Below are positions 5,296-6,652 of a stretch of DNA of 6,652 bases, piece by piece (position 1 is the stretch's first letter; every line of letters begins with the position of its first letter). The DNA is from Lachnospiraceae bacterium (GTDB lineage: Bacteria; Bacillota; Clostridia; Lachnospirales; Lachnospiraceae): NCBI GenBank assembly GCA_017959525.1, contig JAGDAL010000180.1, positions 1 to 6,652 of the forward strand. The letters run 5' to 3'. A model generated the notes under the pieces. That model had not been told where the DNA came from. It did no database searches and saw nothing but the letters and a program-made list of their open reading frames with translations. The position numbers and the translations under genes were made by a program.

Positions 5296-6652
5296 TTATT
5301 CAACTGAATCTTTGTAGACATCAATTCCTTCCTGAACTGCATCAGCAGCGGATACATTGCCTACTACGATATCAGGCATACCGTCGAAAGTAGATACGCG
5401 GCAATCTCCGTTGAAGAGATCCTGTACTGCTCCGGTCAGAGAAGTAACACCGCTCATCATGTCCATCGCCTTAATCTGAAGTGCATTGAACTGGCTCTCA
5501 TCAACTGCAGGTGCATTCTTCAGTGCAGATGCGGTGTGCTGAGCAAATACCGGAACCACTTCATCACTGGTCATATGGGATACGAAGCTGACTGCTGCTT
5601 CACGCTTGTCAGGATCTTCCCATGCCTTGGTGGTAATGTAGTAACCCATGGATAATCCGCCAACCAAATCGGTGGTCTTACGATTGCCCTTGCCAGGGAA
5701 ATAAGTTACATCAAAATGGCTTAACTTCTCGGTATCCAAGGTGCTTGGATCATCCGGATCGGACTGGCAGGAACCTACGATACCGCCAACCTTCCAGGAA
5801 CCATCCAACAAGAATGCTGCCTTGCCGTCTGTGAACATTGCGAAGGTCTCATCGTCGGTTGCGGACAAGGTGTTGTCCGGGAAATATCCTTTTTCATAGA
5901 GGTCCTTAATATCTTCCAGACCTGCAACCCACTGCTTGCCGGTGGCATCATCGCTGCTGCCCGGGATATCCAAGTGGTTGTCCGGTGTCTGCTGATTGAA
6001 GATTGCGAACTCCCACCAGTAATGCGGGATGTTGCCAAGTGCTGCTGCGATTGGTGCATAGCCTGCATCCTTAATCTTCTGGCAGTCGCTTAAGAACTGA
6101 TCCCAAGTATAGTCAGCGCCCGGCATTTCAACACCTGCTGCTTCCAATACTTCGGTATTTACAAACATTGCTTCCCAATATCCGTTCACAGGAACTGCGT
6201 ACTTCTTGCCATCTGCAGGAGATGCTGCAATCAGTTCGTCGTTCATGTTGGAAGCGTAATCCGGATACTCTGCACGGATGTCATCAATGGAAACCACCTT
6301 GCCTGCGTTCACGAAATCATTGGCATCTGCTCCGTTGAAGAAGAATAATACATCCGGCTCACTACCGGTCTCAAAATCGGTGATGATTCTGGTCTTGAAT
6401 GTCTCATCACTGGTTGCGGAAGTATCGCTGACCTTGTTACCGGTCTTGCTCTCCCAATCAGCTACGGCATTCTTGTAATTCTGTGCGTTACTGTCCTCAC
6501 CTGCGAAGGTGGTGGTAACGGTTAATTCTACAGATCCTCCGGAAGCAGTTGCCTCTTCCTTGGTTGTACCTGAATCTGTAGTTGCTTCCGGTGTTGTTCC
6601 CCCACCGCATCCTGCAAGAGCCATTGTCATAGCGGCTGTCATGAGGATTGCT
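5296..6652 (-). CDS. ABC transporter sugar-binding lipoprotein (extracellular family 1), 5' partial
   Basis: This is the extracellular solute-binding component of the importer, anchored as a lipoprotein. A hydrophobic stretch leads into the lipobox LAGC, with the lipidated cysteine at 6607-6609, then a low-complexity Thr/Ser/Glu/Gly linker typical of exposed lipoproteins. The family 1 fold follows, with recognisable pieces such as DGKKYAVPVNGYWEAMFVN, TWDQFLSDCQKIKDAGY and FTDGKAAFLLDGSWKVG. An internal ATG at 6642 could be read as the start, but the frame stays open to the edge (Ala-Ile-Leu before it). Starting there would remove the basic n-region a signal peptide needs, so the real start is a few codons beyond 6652. 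About 450 residues are visible, a normal size. It is followed after 66 bases by the permease genes. Aromatic residues such as the Tyr-Trp-Trp run around residues 207-209 (from 6642) are typical of sugar-binding sites. The exact ligand cannot be read from sequence. Confidence 0.94.
   Translation of the reverse strand, partial: AILMTAAMTMALAGCGGGTTPEATTDSGTTKEEATASGGSVELTVTTTFAGEDSNAQNYKNAVADWESKTGNKVSDTSATSDETFKTRIITDFETGSEPDVLFFFNGADANDFVNAGKVVSIDDIRAEYPDYASNMNDELIAASPADGKKYAVPVNGYWEAMFVNTEVLEAAGVEMPGADYTWDQFLSDCQKIKDAGYAPIAAALGNIPHYWWEFAIFNQQTPDNHLDIPGSSDDATGKQWVAGLEDIKDLYEKGYFPDNTLSATDDETFAMFTDGKAAFLLDGSWKVGGIVGSCQSDPDDPSTLDTEKLSHFDVTYFPGKGNRKTTDLVGGLSMGYYITTKAWEDPDKREAAVSFVSHMTSDEVVPVFAQHTASALKNAPAVDESQFNALQIKAMDMMSGVTSLTGAVQDLFNGDCRVSTFDGMPDIVVGNVSAADAVQEGIDVYKDSVE

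Noticed and set aside
6640..6642. ATG at 6642 as the true start of the binding protein
   Set aside because: It would give a signal peptide without basic residues and with a short hydrophobic core. The frame continues open to the window edge, so the gene is better read as 5' partial.

Overview
The window is a single run of seven co-directional genes, all on the minus strand, so transcription goes from the right edge (6652) to the left edge (1). Intergenic gaps are 1 to 13 bases, except for 66 bases after the first gene. This layout indicates one operon. The first gene is cut at its 5' end by the right edge and the last is cut at its 3' end by the left edge, so neither the promoter nor the terminator is visible.

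In transcription order the genes are: a lipoprotein sugar-binding protein (5296-6652, 5' partial); two CUT1-type ABC permeases (4342-5229 and 3489-4340); a short YesN-like response regulator with receiver and AraC domains (2738-3481); glucosamine-6-phosphate deaminase nagB (2007-2732); N-acetylglucosamine-6-phosphate deacetylase nagA (862-1998); and a ROK-family sugar kinase (1-848, 3' partial). The only non-trivial intergenic segment (5230-5295) holds a strong hairpin between the binding-protein and first permease genes.

Read together, the genes describe ABC-type import of an amino sugar, probably GlcNAc or a GlcNAc-containing glycan. ABC uptake delivers unphosphorylated sugar, so the ROK kinase could supply the phosphorylation that a PTS would otherwise provide. 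NagA would then deacetylate GlcNAc-6-P and NagB would convert glucosamine-6-P to fructose-6-P and ammonia. The response regulator in the middle presumably controls this or a related locus. No transporter ATPase, sensor kinase or glycosidase gene is present in the window. The substrate is inferred from context and is not shown by the sequence.

The organism is most likely a Gram-positive anaerobe of the Clostridia, plausibly Lachnospiraceae. The reasons are the lipoprotein type, the ATPase-less CUT1 locus, the YesN-style regulator, the short Bacillus-type NagB, the Firmicutes-style glucokinase-like ROK protein, the purine-rich ribosome binding sites and the near-balanced base composition. This is an inference from resemblance. 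I see no mobile element, CRISPR array, tRNA, rRNA or broken gene. The individual genes belong to well-known families. The points worth a second look are the regulator's placement without a kinase, the intergenic hairpin, and the true substrate of the transporter and kinase.
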